Of a stretch of 64,000 bases of DNA, positions 34,178-45,136 are shown in pieces. Within the stretch, counting starts at the first letter, position 1. Every line of letters starts with the position of its first letter. The notes beneath the pieces were generated by a model. That model did no database searches. It was given only the letters and a program-made list of their open reading frames with translations, and had not been told where the DNA came from. Source of the DNA: Takakia lepidozioides (taxonomy: Eukaryota > Streptophyta > Takakiopsida > Takakiales > Takakiaceae); NCBI GenBank assembly GCA_030704615.1, contig CM060731.1, positions 41,540,001 through 41,604,000 on the forward strand, written 5' to 3'. Position numbers and translations under genes: made by a program.

Positions 34178-34330
34178 ATCAAAATTCATAGTTTCAAACA
34201 GAAACTATGAAAACATTCTACATGTTCATAATGTTTTTAATAAAACCATTATGTTTTAAATAATATCAAATTTTCTCTCCCAATTGTTTGTATTTTTGTA
34301 TTTTTGGTTTGACAAAACATGAATTAATGA

Positions 34331-34366
<36 letters not shown>

Positions 34367-34374
34367 TTAAGTAT
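34178..34374. repeat. AT-rich sequence with (TTA)n microsatellite
   Basis: About ten TTA/ATT units near 34337-34367 followed by an (AT)n run near 34396-34410. A similar (TTA)n tract occurs at 41116-41152. Confidence 0.9.
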
Positions 34375-36972
34375 TTACGTGTATGTGAGTATGTATATAT
34401 ATATATATATGATATCATTACAATGATAAAATTTTATGACACTATCATCTATATATTGCACCGTATATATTGCTTTGATTAAATCTACTACCCACCAATA
34501 TAGCATCATGTTGGTGTGCTGTATTAGGCACTGCATTATAAAGTCTAGACTAACAGACTCCCATGTGCCTGATGGAATGGGCAACGGCTGTAGAAGTCCC
34601 GTAGGTTTTTTTTTGTTCTACTTTAGTCTGCCGACACCGAATATAGGCTCTATTGAATATCTTTACATCCTTGACCATAAATGGTAAGTTCGTTTAAGAA
34701 CTCGTAGCATTTAGCCACCCCAAAATGACCAACTACAGTAGACGAATGATGGTCACGCAATAATTGCATACGCCATTCTCCTACCTCCTATCGAAGTACT
34801 CCGTCGTCCAACGTATAAGCGTATAAGCTCGTACATCATTCAAGGTTTGGGAAACCCTCTCCCCCTGATGTACTAGTTGGGTATAAATTTCACCAAAGTA
34901 TGGGTCGTGTTCATATAGCCATTTTAGTGTTTCAACAATGAATTGTGGACAACACTCAAGGCTTGCAAAAACACTCGACGACTTAATGCATCGGCCGCAA
35001 CATTTTTTTTGCCGGGACGATATTGCAAACCGTAATCAAATAATGCAAGGAAGTCTTGCCACCACGCTTGTCTCGTTGACAAGTTGGCTGAGTTTCAAAA
35101 AAAACTTCAAACTAGCATTATCGGTGATAACGGTGAACTTTTTCTCCATTAGATAATATCGTCATGTACGTAGAGCATGAACAGTGGCATATAGCTCTAA
35201 TTCATGAACATGATAGTTACATTTAGCATTACTGAGCTTCTTAGACTCACAGGCAACTGGGTGCCCATCTTGATATAATACTGCACCAAGCGCAGTTTGA
35301 GACGCATCAGTATGCACCTCAAATGGCCTATCAGGTTGTGCAATTTTTAATACAGGAGCGGTGACTAATTTTTCCTTTAACTTTTCAAAGGTCTCTTGAC
35401 ACCGAGAAGTCCACACATAGCTAACATCTTTCTTTAATAAATCCGTTAGTGTTGCATACATTCGTGAAAATGCATATACATATTTTCTATAAAAATTTAC
35501 AAGTCCTAAAAAAAGTTGGAGTTCGTGTACATTTCTTGGTACTACCCAATCCATAATAGCTTGGATTTGGGGTCCATAGCAATACCTTGATCCCTGGCAA
35601 TGTGACCAAGAAATTCAATGGATTTCACAAAAGACTCACATTTGGAGAGTTTTGCATAGAGTTTATTCTTGGACAAAACCATAAAGACTTGTCTTAGATG
35701 TTTTTTGTGCTCTTCAACTGACTTACTATAGATGATTATATCATCTAAATATACCACTACAAACTTATCCAAGAATTGACGAAGCACTTTATTCATGAGT
35801 CATAAAGGTTGCTGGTGCATTAGTAAGCCCAAATGACATTACTAAATATTCATAACTCCCATATCTAGTGCGACATGCACTTTTCTCTATGTCACTTGTC
35901 TTTATCCAGATTTGATGATAGCCTGATCGTAGGTCTATCTGACTAAATACAGTTGATCCATGCAACTGATCTAATACATCGTCAATCCTCGGTAGTGGAT
36001 ACTTATTCTTTATTGTGGCTTTAATCAAAGCACGGTAATCCACACACATCCGCTTTGTTTTATCTTTCTTACTTACAAAGAGGATGGGAAAACCATATGG
36101 GGACCTAGAGGGTCTTATAAAGCCTTTCTTCAATAGGTCTTCTAATTGCGTCTTAAGTTCTTTCAACTCTGCAAAACTTAACCTATATGGAGCTTTAGCC
36201 ATGGGACTTGTCCCAAGTAACAATTCAATGGGATATTATATACTCCTTGACGGAGGCAATTCGTTTGGTAGATCTTTAGGAAAGACATGATGAAACTCTT
36301 TCAACAAGGCCTCTGCTTCTAGAGGGATTTGTTGCTTAGGTTTATCTTCTTTCTTATCTACCAAATACAAAAACCCTCATGATAAGCCTTTTCTTACCTG
36401 CTTCTTGAATTGCATTGCAGACAAAATTGTCTCTTGACCCTTCCTTAGGGGGCTTGAAATTTTAAGACAATGTTTTTTATTAAATAACTTAATAATATTT
36501 TTTTAACAATTAATTAGTGCCTTATGAGCTCTTAGCCATTCCATTCCTAGGACAATGTCATGTTCACCTAATGGCACTAGTGAGAAAGAAACATTCTCTA
36601 TTAATTCCCCTAGTTTAATGGATAACTGGTTCACTACCAAAGAATATTTCTCAATTCTTCTCGTAGCTAATTTAACACTTACTCCTTCAGGAGTTGTCTC
36701 AGTCCGAACCACTAACTTCTTGACTATCCTTTTAGACAAAAAATTATGGGTGGCCCCAGTATCAATTATGAATGATACTATTTTACCCAACATATATCCT
36801 CGCAAATGAAGTAAGGAGGAATTACCAATATGGCAGGTGTTATTGTTTCCTCAACAACTTTGTTGCCAATTCCACTAGTACTCTCGGCAACTTCTTCTTC
36901 CAAATTTCTTTGCCGCTTGACTAACATCCTTGGTTCATGATAAGCTAGTATGGTGTCTGGCTTCTGCACCAA
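34375..36972 (-). pseudogene. Second Ty3/gypsy pol, 5' and 3' truncated
   Basis: On the minus strand: protease at 36503-36805 with IVSFIIDTGATHNFLSKR (Asp-Thr-Gly active site) and DIVLGMEWL; RT at 36223-35789 ([42 protein letters not shown]) continuing after a frame change at 35796-35542 with VVYLDDIIIYSK; RNase H at 35554-35162 (EVHTDASQTALGAVLYQDG). A degraded tail reads RPGKKNVAADALSRR near 34990 and LPIPSGTWESVSLDFI at about 34535-34585, the start of the integrase core. No LTRs, gag or accessory domain is visible. It is a different lineage from the first gypsy element: protease leads directly to RT, and YLDD replaces YIDD. Confidence 0.85.
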
Positions 36973-37135
36973 TATTTGTCATGATTGTGTCATTTTACAT
37001 GAAAGACAACTCTTCGTTAAAATGTTTTATTATCTATGTCATTGGAAACAAAGCCTTGCTGTAAACTCATGGTGTTGTCATTGTGCATGACTGTAGGTGG
37101 ATTTCTTCACGCGCTTTAAGATGTGCTTTCCTTAG

Positions 37136-37983
37136 GTGACGGTGGGATTGCGAGCCTTCGAGGGGCTGAAGCCTTTTTTTGTGAAGAAATTAAGGGACAG
37201 AAATACTTGCTGCTGCAAATACCACACAGAGCTTAATGTTTTGAGGGAAGGGTGGAACAATATGAGAGGGGGCGTTGAGATGAGCCTGCATGGGTCTCAA
37301 TGCTCTTGCACATGTACAACAGTCTGCAGCCATAATGGTGATCACAGTTCTGGAACTGGTAAGTGTATGGCTTCCCTCACAAAATGTAATTGAATCACGA
37401 CATTTTGGGAGCTCATACTTTGTCCAAAAGATGATCTTGCCGAGTGGCACAACCGCAAGTGTCTTTATGGTGAGTGTTCAAATTGTGGCATTGAAACCCT
37501 TCCTCTTTGCCCCAGTGAAACATCAAGAGGCTCTGATGACAAACTTGTCCAATGGAGATGCTATGGAAAAGTTCTTGCAGGGCGGACTAAGAAAGGTGAG
37601 CCTAAACTGTGACGTGACTTCAGTATAAGGAAACACCAACTGCTGAATTCATCAAGTACCTGAAACCAAAATTGGTGACGTTTGTGCTTCACAACTTTAC
37701 CGCAAGATGGCAGGACAAACAATTCAAAACCCCATCGGCAGAGCTACAGGAAGATACCATCTTTTCGGTCATAGACTTTGCTGAGAACTACTCATTCCAA
37801 GAGCAGAATGAGATACAAGAAATGCATTGGTACTCATGCCAATGCACAATTCTTGTCCATATTACGTATAGATTGAATCCAGATTTCAAAGGAGAGCCTG
37901 AACAAACTCGGATTTTTAAGGTGAGAAAACTGCCTGAGTCAACCCAATCAGCAATGTCTTTATATTTGAGCAGTCTCCATTAG
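37136..37983 (+). pseudogene. Transposon-derived protein with DFAENYSF motif
   Basis: One frame at 37136-37612, broken by a single TGA at 37391-37393, encodes FEGLKPFFVKKLRDRNTCCC, CYGECSNCGIETLPLCPSE-like cysteine pairs and WRCYGKVLAG. A shift leads to 37672-37983: LKPKLVTFVLHNFTARWQDK, IFSVIDFAENYSFQEQNEIQ and MHWYSCQCTILVHITYR. DFAENY(S/T)F...QxEIQ...HW recurs in many uncharacterised plant and animal proteins that look like DDE transposases (known from memory). The downstream part carrying the remaining acidic residues is missing. It is a fragment, not a host gene. Confidence 0.55.
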
Positions 37984-38121
37984 AAGTTGGGGGAATTTAG
38001 GCTACAATGTAACCAAGGCCTAGTTCAACCAATACCCACATAGCATAATCTCCAACATAGAACACCATGCATCTAAGCAAAAAGACCACCTAGAGTCATA
38101 CAATGTAGGTAACTTCTACCT

Positions 38122-38901
38122 TCAATCCTTTGCCCCCTTTGCAGTTGCCTTGCATCGAGACTCGCAGGCTAGTTTCAATGGTGTACGAACTGCACCCAAA
38201 CTCTTCATTGCTTTTGGAGGGTTGTCCTCTGTCGCGGCGACCTCCACTACTTTCTTCTTGCGACCACGTTTCTTCTGAGGCGGCTCATCCTGATCTGATT
38301 GAACATCCCCACGACTGTTTCTACCACCCTTTCCAGATGTGGTAGTCACAGTTGCCTTCTTCTGACGGCCCCTCTTGCGAGGCGTCTCCCCAAACCTCAC
38401 TCCCTTGGGCTTGTTTATTTTCTTCTCCATTTTTCCCCGCCCAAGAAGATGATTTGATAAAGACGGATCAGCTTCAAGTGATGCACGGCTGTCCACCTTG
38501 GCACCCCCAATTGGCTTCTGTTCTGATTCACCTTCACTGTCCGATAAATCTGTCTTTTTTCCAGACATTTTTTCACTTTCAGAGCTTAGGGTTGTGACAC
38601 TGGAGCTTGAATCATCACTCTTGGGCAACTGTTTAATAATAGCTTCATCAGATGTTCCACTTCTCTCAGTACTAGAGTCTTCACTGTAGTTATAGTCTGG
38701 TTCCTCACACTGCACACCCCGCTTACTCCTCTTCTTTACATCCTTAACCTTGAGGCGTGAAAGATGCTTCTCGTGTTTTCGACTTTTACAAGATGGCTCA
38801 AAAGAGCCCCACCCAAGGGAGGCCTGGTTGGAGATGAAGAAAGACATGGCACGCAAGTTGACAAGTAAGATACTATGGCCACAACACCTTCCCTCCTCCA
38901 T
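38122..38901 (-). CDS. Low-complexity basic protein with AT-hook-like motifs
   Basis: A 259-codon frame; the apparent start lies in an unremarkable context. It is rich in Ser, Lys, Glu and Asp, with two AT-hook-like cores (PRKRGRQKK and KKRGRKKK) and several nuclear-localisation-like clusters. No globular domain. It could be an exon of a nuclear protein, possibly of the same unit as the RING-like frame upstream on this strand (40099-40584), or a chance-preserved transposon ORF. Function is not assignable. Confidence 0.4.
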   Translation of the reverse strand: MEEGRCCGHSILLVNLRAMSFFISNQASLGWGSFEPSCKSRKHEKHLSRLKVKDVKKRSKRGVQCEEPDYNYSEDSSTERSGTSDEAIIKQLPKSDDSSSSVTTLSSESEKMSGKKTDLSDSEGESEQKPIGGAKVDSRASLEADPSLSNHLLGRGKMEKKINKPKGVRFGETPRKRGRQKKATVTTTSGKGGRNSRGDVQSDQDEPPQKKRGRKKKVVEVAATEDNPPKAMKSLGAVRTPLKLACESRCKATAKGAKD

Positions 38902-38939
38902 GGGTCTCTGATCTATTTGTCAGTTTACCAATATGTTTT

Positions 38940-39380
38940 GTACACTGATGAGTGAGGGCCGTGAATGCCATATGAACATGATATGAGCGAGCTATGAATG
39001 TGCATTGTCTATCTCCTGTCATGAGTTATAAACCAAACTCATAGAAACTAACCGAAGTCATGATGAGCAAGTTGTGAATGTCATGTGAATGTGAATTAAC
39101 TATCTCCTGTCATGAGTTCTAAACCAAACTCATTGAAACTGACCCAAGTCAACTTTCATAATGGAAAATACTGACATGATCTTTCCAAGCTAGCTCATGA
39201 CAATGTGTCAGAAAGCATGACAGATCCAGTCATTATTCCTACAAATGGGTCATTAATTTTGGCCATTAGTCTTCCATCATAGTAGTGTGCCATGATTCAT
39301 GACCTAACAACTTGACAAATCATGTACTGCCAGTTCATCCATATCTGGAACATTGTACATGACTAGTCAGGTATGATGTC
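38940..39380. other. Short direct duplication, no gene
   Basis: A segment with CTATCTCCTGTCATGAGTT and AAACCAAACTCAT occurs near 39009 and 39103, about 95 bp apart. Otherwise nothing seen. Confidence 0.5.
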
Positions 39381-39499
39381 GTGAATAACTTAAACATTGG
39401 TCAGTTGTTTTCATGCAGCAACAACCACCAGCATGGATGTCATGAATATCTTACATCTATCAGTTGTTTTCATGCAACAACGACCACTAGCATGGAGCA

Positions 39500-40171
39500 A
39501 GAGGTATTGGCCTCTTGTTCCCTTTTGGACCCCAATTCCACGAGCACACTATCGGGCTCCAAACATGCAGGAATTTCATATATATTCAAGGGGGAGCATA
39601 TTCAAGTGTAGCAGGTGGGTTTCAGGCCCCAAGTAGTGCTCTCCATTCGCCCTTTGTTGTGTCATTATCTCCATCCAATTCTCCTGCCGGATCTCCTATA
39701 CAAGTCCTAAGTGGTCTATCAACTCCTATGTCACATACTGGTAGTGCCACATGAGTGAAATTTACGTTACAAGACTCCAAAGTGGGTGAGGATGACCATC
39801 AGCCATCCTTAACACAAATCATTGAAATCCCTGAGTGAGTTTCAAAGGTCCAGCCTGTGCCAGTCGATGTCAAGGTCCAAGCAATACCTGATGTACAAGT
39901 ACCTTCAGAGGTCAAACAGTTGGAGAAGTTAGCGTGTTCTGCACTTATTCACAAGAACAATGCTAAAGAGATACTCAGCCCATATGATCTTGATATACCC
40001 CGAGGTGTTATCCCAAGACGTCCACCCACTCTGAACTTGGCACGGGCTTGGAGCAAACCAAATGTTGCAGCCGACAATGGTTGCAAAGTGGCAATGCCTT
40101 ATGATCCTGTGTCTAGGTCTAAGGAAAAGTCTACAGCTGGTTTGAAAACTGCCTCTGGAACTGGACGGTAA
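39500..40171 (+). other. Possible decayed coding stretch, unknown
   Basis: Ser/Pro-rich frames (39515-39754) followed by 39857-40171 (IPRGVIPRRPPTLNLARAWS) with stops in between. No domain recognised. Its end overlaps the minus-strand RING-like frame, so at most one of the two is likely to be real. Confidence 0.2.
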
Positions 40172-40584
40172 CCAAATGAAGTCCACCAATCACGGGCAAA
40201 AGCTTTCCCACAGTGTTCAGCCTTGCAGACATCAGATTTTTGAATATGAACTGACATGCAAAAAGGATGGTAAGTGTGACCACAGCTTGCAACCAGAATA
40301 TTGTTGCAACTGTACCACTCGTTACATACAGGGCAAGGCTTGATCAGCATGTATGTCTTGCTGGGAGGCTCAAGAGGGTTGACAATTGGTTGTGGCCAAG
40401 TGCACATACCCTGTCCTGCTTGCATTCGGTTCACCTGCATTTCCAAGACTTCCTTCTCACACTCGACCTCTTCTATCTTTGTGTTGATCACCTTCAAGTC
40501 ATGTTGGAGGCGATCAAAGGTACCTGTATACCTTGCCAAGTCTCCTTCACCATCTCTTGCCCTCTTCTGCATCCTCAACTTCAC
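40099..40584 (-). CDS. Coiled-coil plus RING-like zinc-finger protein fragment
   Basis: A frame of 161 codons. The first 60 residues form a heptad-like helix (LKVINTKIEEVECEKEVLEM). Residues about 83-130 carry CPVCNEW, then NILVASCGHTYHPFCMSVHI, then C...C, a Cys/His pattern like a RING or related cross-brace finger. The end is acidic. Fingers of this kind (SCGH-x-YHP-x-C followed by a Trp-Trp segment) occur in multi-copy families of non-seed plants, as I recall, so a transposon origin is possible. No promoter or splice evidence is visible. Confidence 0.45.
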   Translation of the reverse strand: MKLRMQKRARDGEGDLARYTGTFDRLQHDLKVINTKIEEVECEKEVLEMQVNRMQAGQGMCTWPQPIVNPLEPPSKTYMLIKPCPVCNEWYSCNNILVASCGHTYHPFCMSVHIQKSDVCKAEHCGKAFARDWWTSFGYRPVPEAVFKPAVDFSLDLDTGS

Positions 40585-41119
40585 TAATACAGAAACCGGT
40601 TTTTTTAACAGCTCTTCTTACACATTTTGGTGTGAAAAGAGCCCAAGTTCACACCCCCCCTTGGTGTTAGGTTAACCTAGTCCTTTGCACCACATGTGAA
40701 CTTTCTTGGTCCTGTGAAAAAACCCATCTCACACCAAACTTGCACCTGATGCGGCAGTAGGTTTAGGTGGCTCTTTTGACGGATATTTTGACGGCCGTTT
40801 TGACTGGTTAGTTCAACTACTATTTGACTAAGTAATCTTAATGGTCTTTCTATGGTACTTATTACACCTCGTTGCCACCATGTCTGCCACATGTATGTCA
40901 AAGGGAATGCCACGTAATAGAGTCCATCAGAATTATTAAATAAATAATAGATATTAAGGGCTCTTCTTACGGATTCTCTCACACAGATTTAACACCAGGT
41001 TCAAGTCGTGGTGTGATCACAATGACACTAGTGTGAATACTGTCACATCCACTGTTTTGTTCATATTGGACGAAAAGTAAACAATTATTATTTGTTGACA
41101 AATGCCAAAATGAATAGTC

Positions 41120-41154
<35 letters not shown>

Positions 41155-41423
41155 AATGGGATAGCACCCCAAAAGCCATTGACTGCTTGATTTAATATGT
41201 AATATATTATTATTTTAGAATTTTTATTTGTTTTGTTTCATTTAAACAAAAGCTTATTTAAAACAGGGATAATAATTGTATTTTTAACCACATTGACCAG
41301 TAGTAATGTTATTAATATTAAATATAGCAAACAACCAGCAAAATACCACATTCATGTCTACACAAGAAAAATTTGGCTTGATGTGGGAAAATGAAGTTGC
41401 CCTTGAACAAGGGGATCTTGTGA
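40585..41423. other. AT-rich spacer with (TTA)n microsatellite
   Basis: (TTA)n lies near 41116-41152 and the surrounding sequence is AT-rich. CTCTTCTTAC motifs recur near 40612 and 40961 with nearby CACACC runs, perhaps termini of a small element. No coding frame. Confidence 0.4.
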
Positions 41424-41960
41424 TCATACATGAGAATAGCAAGAGCATGTGTGATTTGCCCAATAACTAGGCCTCAGGAGGGCTTGGGCTTTTGGCTCAG
41501 CCTTGAGACTTTCAAAGTTGGTAAACAGAGGTGCATGCACAATTCCCTTGATATATTTGAAGAGAGCGTCTCTTTGGTGAGAGAACCCTGGATAGTGTAT
41601 CAGATAATGAGTACCGTCTTCAGATTGCCCACACAACGGGCAATTGCACTCTCTCTTTCCTCTCTGCTTCTGTTTGTTGTTCAAAGGTAGGCTTCCTACC
41701 CTGAGTTTAAATTTCAGTCTAGTGCCGAGAGTGGGTAGACCCTTGAGGTCATCCAAGATGTCCTCCCCCATGTCACTGACTGGAAACAAGTTCAGGGAAG
41801 TCTTCTGCCTAACTTCATTTTCATCAGACAATCTGATGGCAACAGACATGGCTTTGGAAACTACAGCCTCTAAGTCAGATTTATCAACCCATATTGCAGA
41901 TCCGTACTCCAAGGCAGGTCTAATAATGCGACAAAGCATGGTTTTCTTAACCTCAGAGTT
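41424..41960 (-). pseudogene. LINE 3' ORF fragment (copy 1, unoccupied site)
   Basis: On the minus strand: RIIRPALEYGSAIWVDKSD, LSDENEVRQKTSLNLFPVSD, LGTRLKFKLRVGSLPLN, then a zinc-knuckle-like CNCPLCGQSEDGTHYLIHYP. This is the region after the RT fingers and palm in a non-LTR retrotransposon, with the C-terminal CCHC/H motif. It is important because its sequence at 41881-41900 (TTATCAACCCATATTGCAGA) is the uninterrupted version of the site occupied by the 11.1-kb element at 49914-61028. Confidence 0.75.
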
Positions 41961-44900
41961 GACCCTTCTGCAGAAAAAGTTAAAAAGAGAGATGGAAGAT
42001 ATTCATGTCATGTCAAGACATGGACAAGACCCACTAGGGTCATTGTCAATTAAAGACATAAACAGCCCAAAACAGGGCACCATCTAACATTTCCATTCTT
42101 GTCATAGCTTCCCATGAATTGACATCACCCATCAGTCATGATAAACAGGGTGGGAGGGCGGGGTTTGTTCATGTAGGGGATGCAAGCTCTTGAACACCCG
42201 AGATCCGGCCATCTTGGCCAATGAATCATTTGTTCATGTGTGGGACAAGATAAGATATTGCTGCCCCTGTGCAGGCTGCAAGGCCTCTTGGTTCAGCTTG
42301 CACACATACCTTACCAACAGGTCATGTCTTGAAGGAGCACAAAAATGTTGAGGTCATGCAAAGGGCAAGGTACCATGGTCCAGCCTGCCCTATTACCATT
42401 TCAAGACACGTTTTCACACATACATCTTGGACGTGACCCACAGGTTGCAACATCTTACCTTTTCAGCCATTAGTTATGGCAGGTCATGCATCAGCCAAGG
42501 CATAAGGACCAGCCTGCAATTTGTCAGAATCACAATATGCCACGGAGCAATCCTACTTGGGCATGATGAAATAAATTCCATATCATTTGTATTCTCCCCG
42601 AGACATGTTATCATACAAGGTGTCAAGGGAATGTGAATTCAGCCAGTCAAATTGCAGGTTCAAGACTTGTACATACAAGCAACTTGAACAACCGAGATCC
42701 AACCTCTTTTGCATATAAAAAACCAGATTGCAGGTCATAGGCTTGATGTCATGACAAAGCCAAAACTATAGGTAGGATCCCATTGCAGCTTACCATCCTC
42801 ATCCTTCAAGAGTTCCATGCTAAAGCATGCAAATAACACCTCACTATGATCCACTGCACATCATAAACAGGCCCGAACAGGAGCAGGTCGGTGTCTTATC
42901 AGGCTGCTGCCATAACATTCAAGGCCACCATGTCCATAGAGACCCAAAACCGCCAGAAACATACCACCTAAAACCAGATCCTCTTTGGCCAAAAACACTT
43001 ACAACCTAGCTCAATAATCCACAAGCCCTGCTGTCAAAGATCAAAAAGTAGGGTATGGTTTGTATGCAAGCCTTAGGAAACAGGCCAGACAGGCCGAGCT
43101 GCGCATCGACGGCAGAACGACAAAGGCCAAAACATAGGGCCAAGCATTAGATGGGGCCCTGGAGTTGAATGTGAGGGAGCCGGCTCAGCCAGCGTGGACC
43201 TCCCGCCACCCCACGCCCACCCCCGCCTCCATCGCCCCGCGTGGCACGCCTCCCGCGCCTCATGTTCCCGCTGCCAGGACATGAGACGTGCCCTCTCCCG
43301 CATCCCCCATCCCTCCTCCCATCCTGCCCTCATGCATGGCATTGCCCTCATCCCCCATGCATGCCTTCATCCTCGCCATGCTACATGGTATCCCAATGCC
43401 CTCTTTCAAAAATCGTGTCGGTTGCTTAGCTGCACCTGCTCGTTTTCAGAGACCACTCCAAAATCTCCACACTGCAGACATAAGCTGGTTTGGCATCTAT
43501 GTACATTTGGACATGGTATGTCCTCGTTGTGGAGAGTCCAATGGAGCCCATGTTGATGGTACTGTAACCCCACTTATCTTCCACAGGTGATATGGCAAAT
43601 GTTGCCACAAAGAGATTTCACAATGTTGTTGAAAGCTCACTAGCACCCCTTCGTAAAGGAACTTGTCAAAATGTTGATGCTGCGGATTTTCGGGCACAAA
43701 AGTCTACCTTGGAGCACGGAGCAGAGTTGGCATGAGTTCTTTAAGGATCCTTCACGATGGAGGGACAACCGTAATCGCAAGGTGTGGCTTTCTCTTAATG
43801 TATGAGGTGAAGAAGTTTGGCTGAACGAAATGTGGTGTCATGGAACGCGATGTTCGTAGGATATGCACAGCACGGGTGTGGGATGGAGGCTTTGGAGACC
43901 TACGAGCAAATGATGCACGGATGGGCTTCAGAAGGACATAATGCATAGCTACACCACATGACAATGTCTGATGATTATGACTGTTTGGATTGTTTATCAC
44001 TAGAAGCATTCGTGTCATTTACCACTGGGGTAACGACTCATTTTGAGTCGTAAAAGTCAAAAAACAGGGATCGACTGGAAGTTACAACAGACCAGTTACA
44101 ACAGACGTGGTAGTTGGGTTGGACATCCAATGATTGGAGTGGTAAAGGACGTAGACGCGCGAACAACTGCTCAACGATTAATGCAATTAATGCTGAAGAA
44201 CCACGTGGCGTAACCAGGCGGGCCGCCCGTGTGTCTGATGTTTTGAGCTGACTTTGACTTTTCCCTCCGGATGAGTGGACTGACTCATCCGGGGCGCGGT
44301 GACACATGGACGCGGACGTGGATGCGGACATGGATGCCGATGTGGCGGCGCCGCGACGAGCGGTAATGCCACCGCGTGGCCACGGGCTCAAGACGCCACA
44401 TCGCAGTCGGCCACATAACTTGGAGTGCTGCATGTCACGTGGCAAGCCACTAGCGAAGTCGACTGCACAACTGCCGGCAGACGAATCCACGGGGACCACG
44501 TGGAGAGTGTGTGGGTCGACGCGTGGCGTCGTCCCCCGCAAATGGCAGTGAGGGGTACGACTGCTAGTGGAAAGACGCAGAGTGCTTGTGCCATCTCGGG
44601 ACTGTTTTGGCCAACTCCGCTGCCACTATGCTAGTTGGTTGCACTACAGTAGGAAAGCACTACAAATGAGCACTTGTAGTGGTTTTGTGTGAGTTGTCCA
44701 ACTGACTTGCATTCTAAGCTGAAAATATGGTTCTGATGCATTCTACTGGTTTTAGTGGTTCACCCATATGCAGGGGGAATTGAGAGCAATGATACTGGGC
44801 GACACTCAGAACACAGACCACGATGCATGCACAACATCACGTTAATGAACCAAATAGACGAGGCAACAGGGAGACCAAAGACCATCACACATACACATAG

Positions 44901-45136
44901 AAGGTGGACGGACACGACGACAAGTCAGGAAATGGAATATTGCATTCAAATTGGAGACCGTCACGGCACACCTGCATATGAGCAAGACTAAATGCCAATA
45001 TACATGGTTGCCAGACATCACTTAAACTGTCATGGCCCAAATGTACAAAACTGGTAACGTGAGAATCATACACACTTCTATGAGTATCATTACACACCCA
45101 ACAGGGACTACAAACATGAAATGTCACTTGATACCT
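41961..45136. other. Mostly unassigned stretch with GC-rich and CACTA-like pieces
   Basis: Between 42.2 and 42.75 kb there are short repeats (GAACA(C/A)CCGAGATCC near 42193 and 42686; CAGGTCATG several times). Bases 43190-43400 are C-rich and give only composition-driven frames. Bases 44030-44640 are rich in CGAC/GTCG motifs and end at a CACTACAA...TTGTAGTG palindrome. No gene is supported. Confidence 0.35.
44658..44681. repeat. Palindrome with CACTA-type ends
   Basis: CACTACAA and TTGTAGTG are perfect 8-bp inverted arms around an 8-bp spacer. Another CACTAC lies at 44642. With the CGAC-rich sequence to the left, this may be the terminus of a second, degraded CACTA element or two ends joined head to head. 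Confidence 0.4.

Noticed and set aside
43190-43430. Pro/His/Ser-rich frames
   Set aside because: C-rich low-complexity DNA with open frames in all phases.
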